From Planctomycetota bacterium (GTDB taxonomy: Bacteria; Planctomycetota; B129-G9), in assembly GCA_030607235.1 (NCBI GenBank), contig JAUWEX010000003.1:1-13724 (forward strand): 13,724 bases of DNA, written 5' to 3'. This document shows, one piece after another, positions 13,689 to 13,724 of this stretch (position 1 is the first letter of the stretch; each line of letters begins with the position of its first letter). Both the position numbers and the translations under genes were made by a program. The notes under the pieces are model-generated. The model saw only the letters and a list, made by a program, of their open reading frames with translations, did not search any database and was not told the origin of the DNA.

Positions 13689-13724
13689 CTCACTGTACTG
13701 TGTCTGCCGACTCCGCGCCCGCAG

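Overview
The left three quarters of the window (1-10087) is a conserved bacterial translation and transcription cluster, all read on the minus strand. In transcription order it runs tRNA-Gly(UCC), tRNA-Thr(GGU), tuf, rpmG, tRNA-Trp(CCA), secE, nusG, rplK, rplA, rplJ, rplL, rpoB, rpoC (5' end only, cut by the window edge). A consensus promoter with an A/T-rich upstream element stands ahead of the tRNA genes at 10222-10249. The likely host is a member of the PVC group, most probably a planctomycete of the Phycisphaerae type. The grounds are the C-x-C...C-x-x-C zinc finger of RpoC, a SecE of about 290 residues with a large extra domain, the GHIDHGKT form of the EF-Tu G1 motif, and abundant GC-rich intergenic hairpins and CACAGAGGA-type repeats. 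This placement is inference from memory of these families, not from a search.

The right quarter (10088-13724) is accessory DNA. Divergent from the tuf promoter lies a MntA-HepT type VII toxin-antitoxin pair (plus strand, 10424-11102), with its own consensus promoter and palindromes suggestive of autoregulation. Converging on it is an AT-rich gene for an AlbA_2/Schlafen-type protein (11129-12304, minus) whose C-terminal half I cannot name. Upstream of that on the minus strand is a second toxin-antitoxin pair: an AbrB/MazE-like antitoxin followed by a Doc-family (Fic fold) toxin (12495-13109), with a consensus promoter at 13144-13172. Known Doc proteins phosphorylate EF-Tu, and the tuf gene lies less than 3 kb away.

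The final 615 bases hold no convincing gene. They contain repeats: a CACAGAGGA-type repeat tract, a long inverted repeat, and a run of GC-rich hairpins with three-base loops. Similar triloop hairpins are scattered in the other noncoding gaps of the window (4371, 5555, 10195, 12439, 13254), which suggests a genome-wide REP-like family. An 18-base hairpin unit is repeated exactly in the tuf leader and inside the left CACAGAGGA-type repeat.

The core operon looks intact and ordinary except for the enlarged SecE and an L33 that lacks the fourth zinc-binding cysteine. I see no complete novel system. The least explained elements are the AlbA_2 protein between two toxin-antitoxin modules, the SecE insertion, and the triloop hairpin family.
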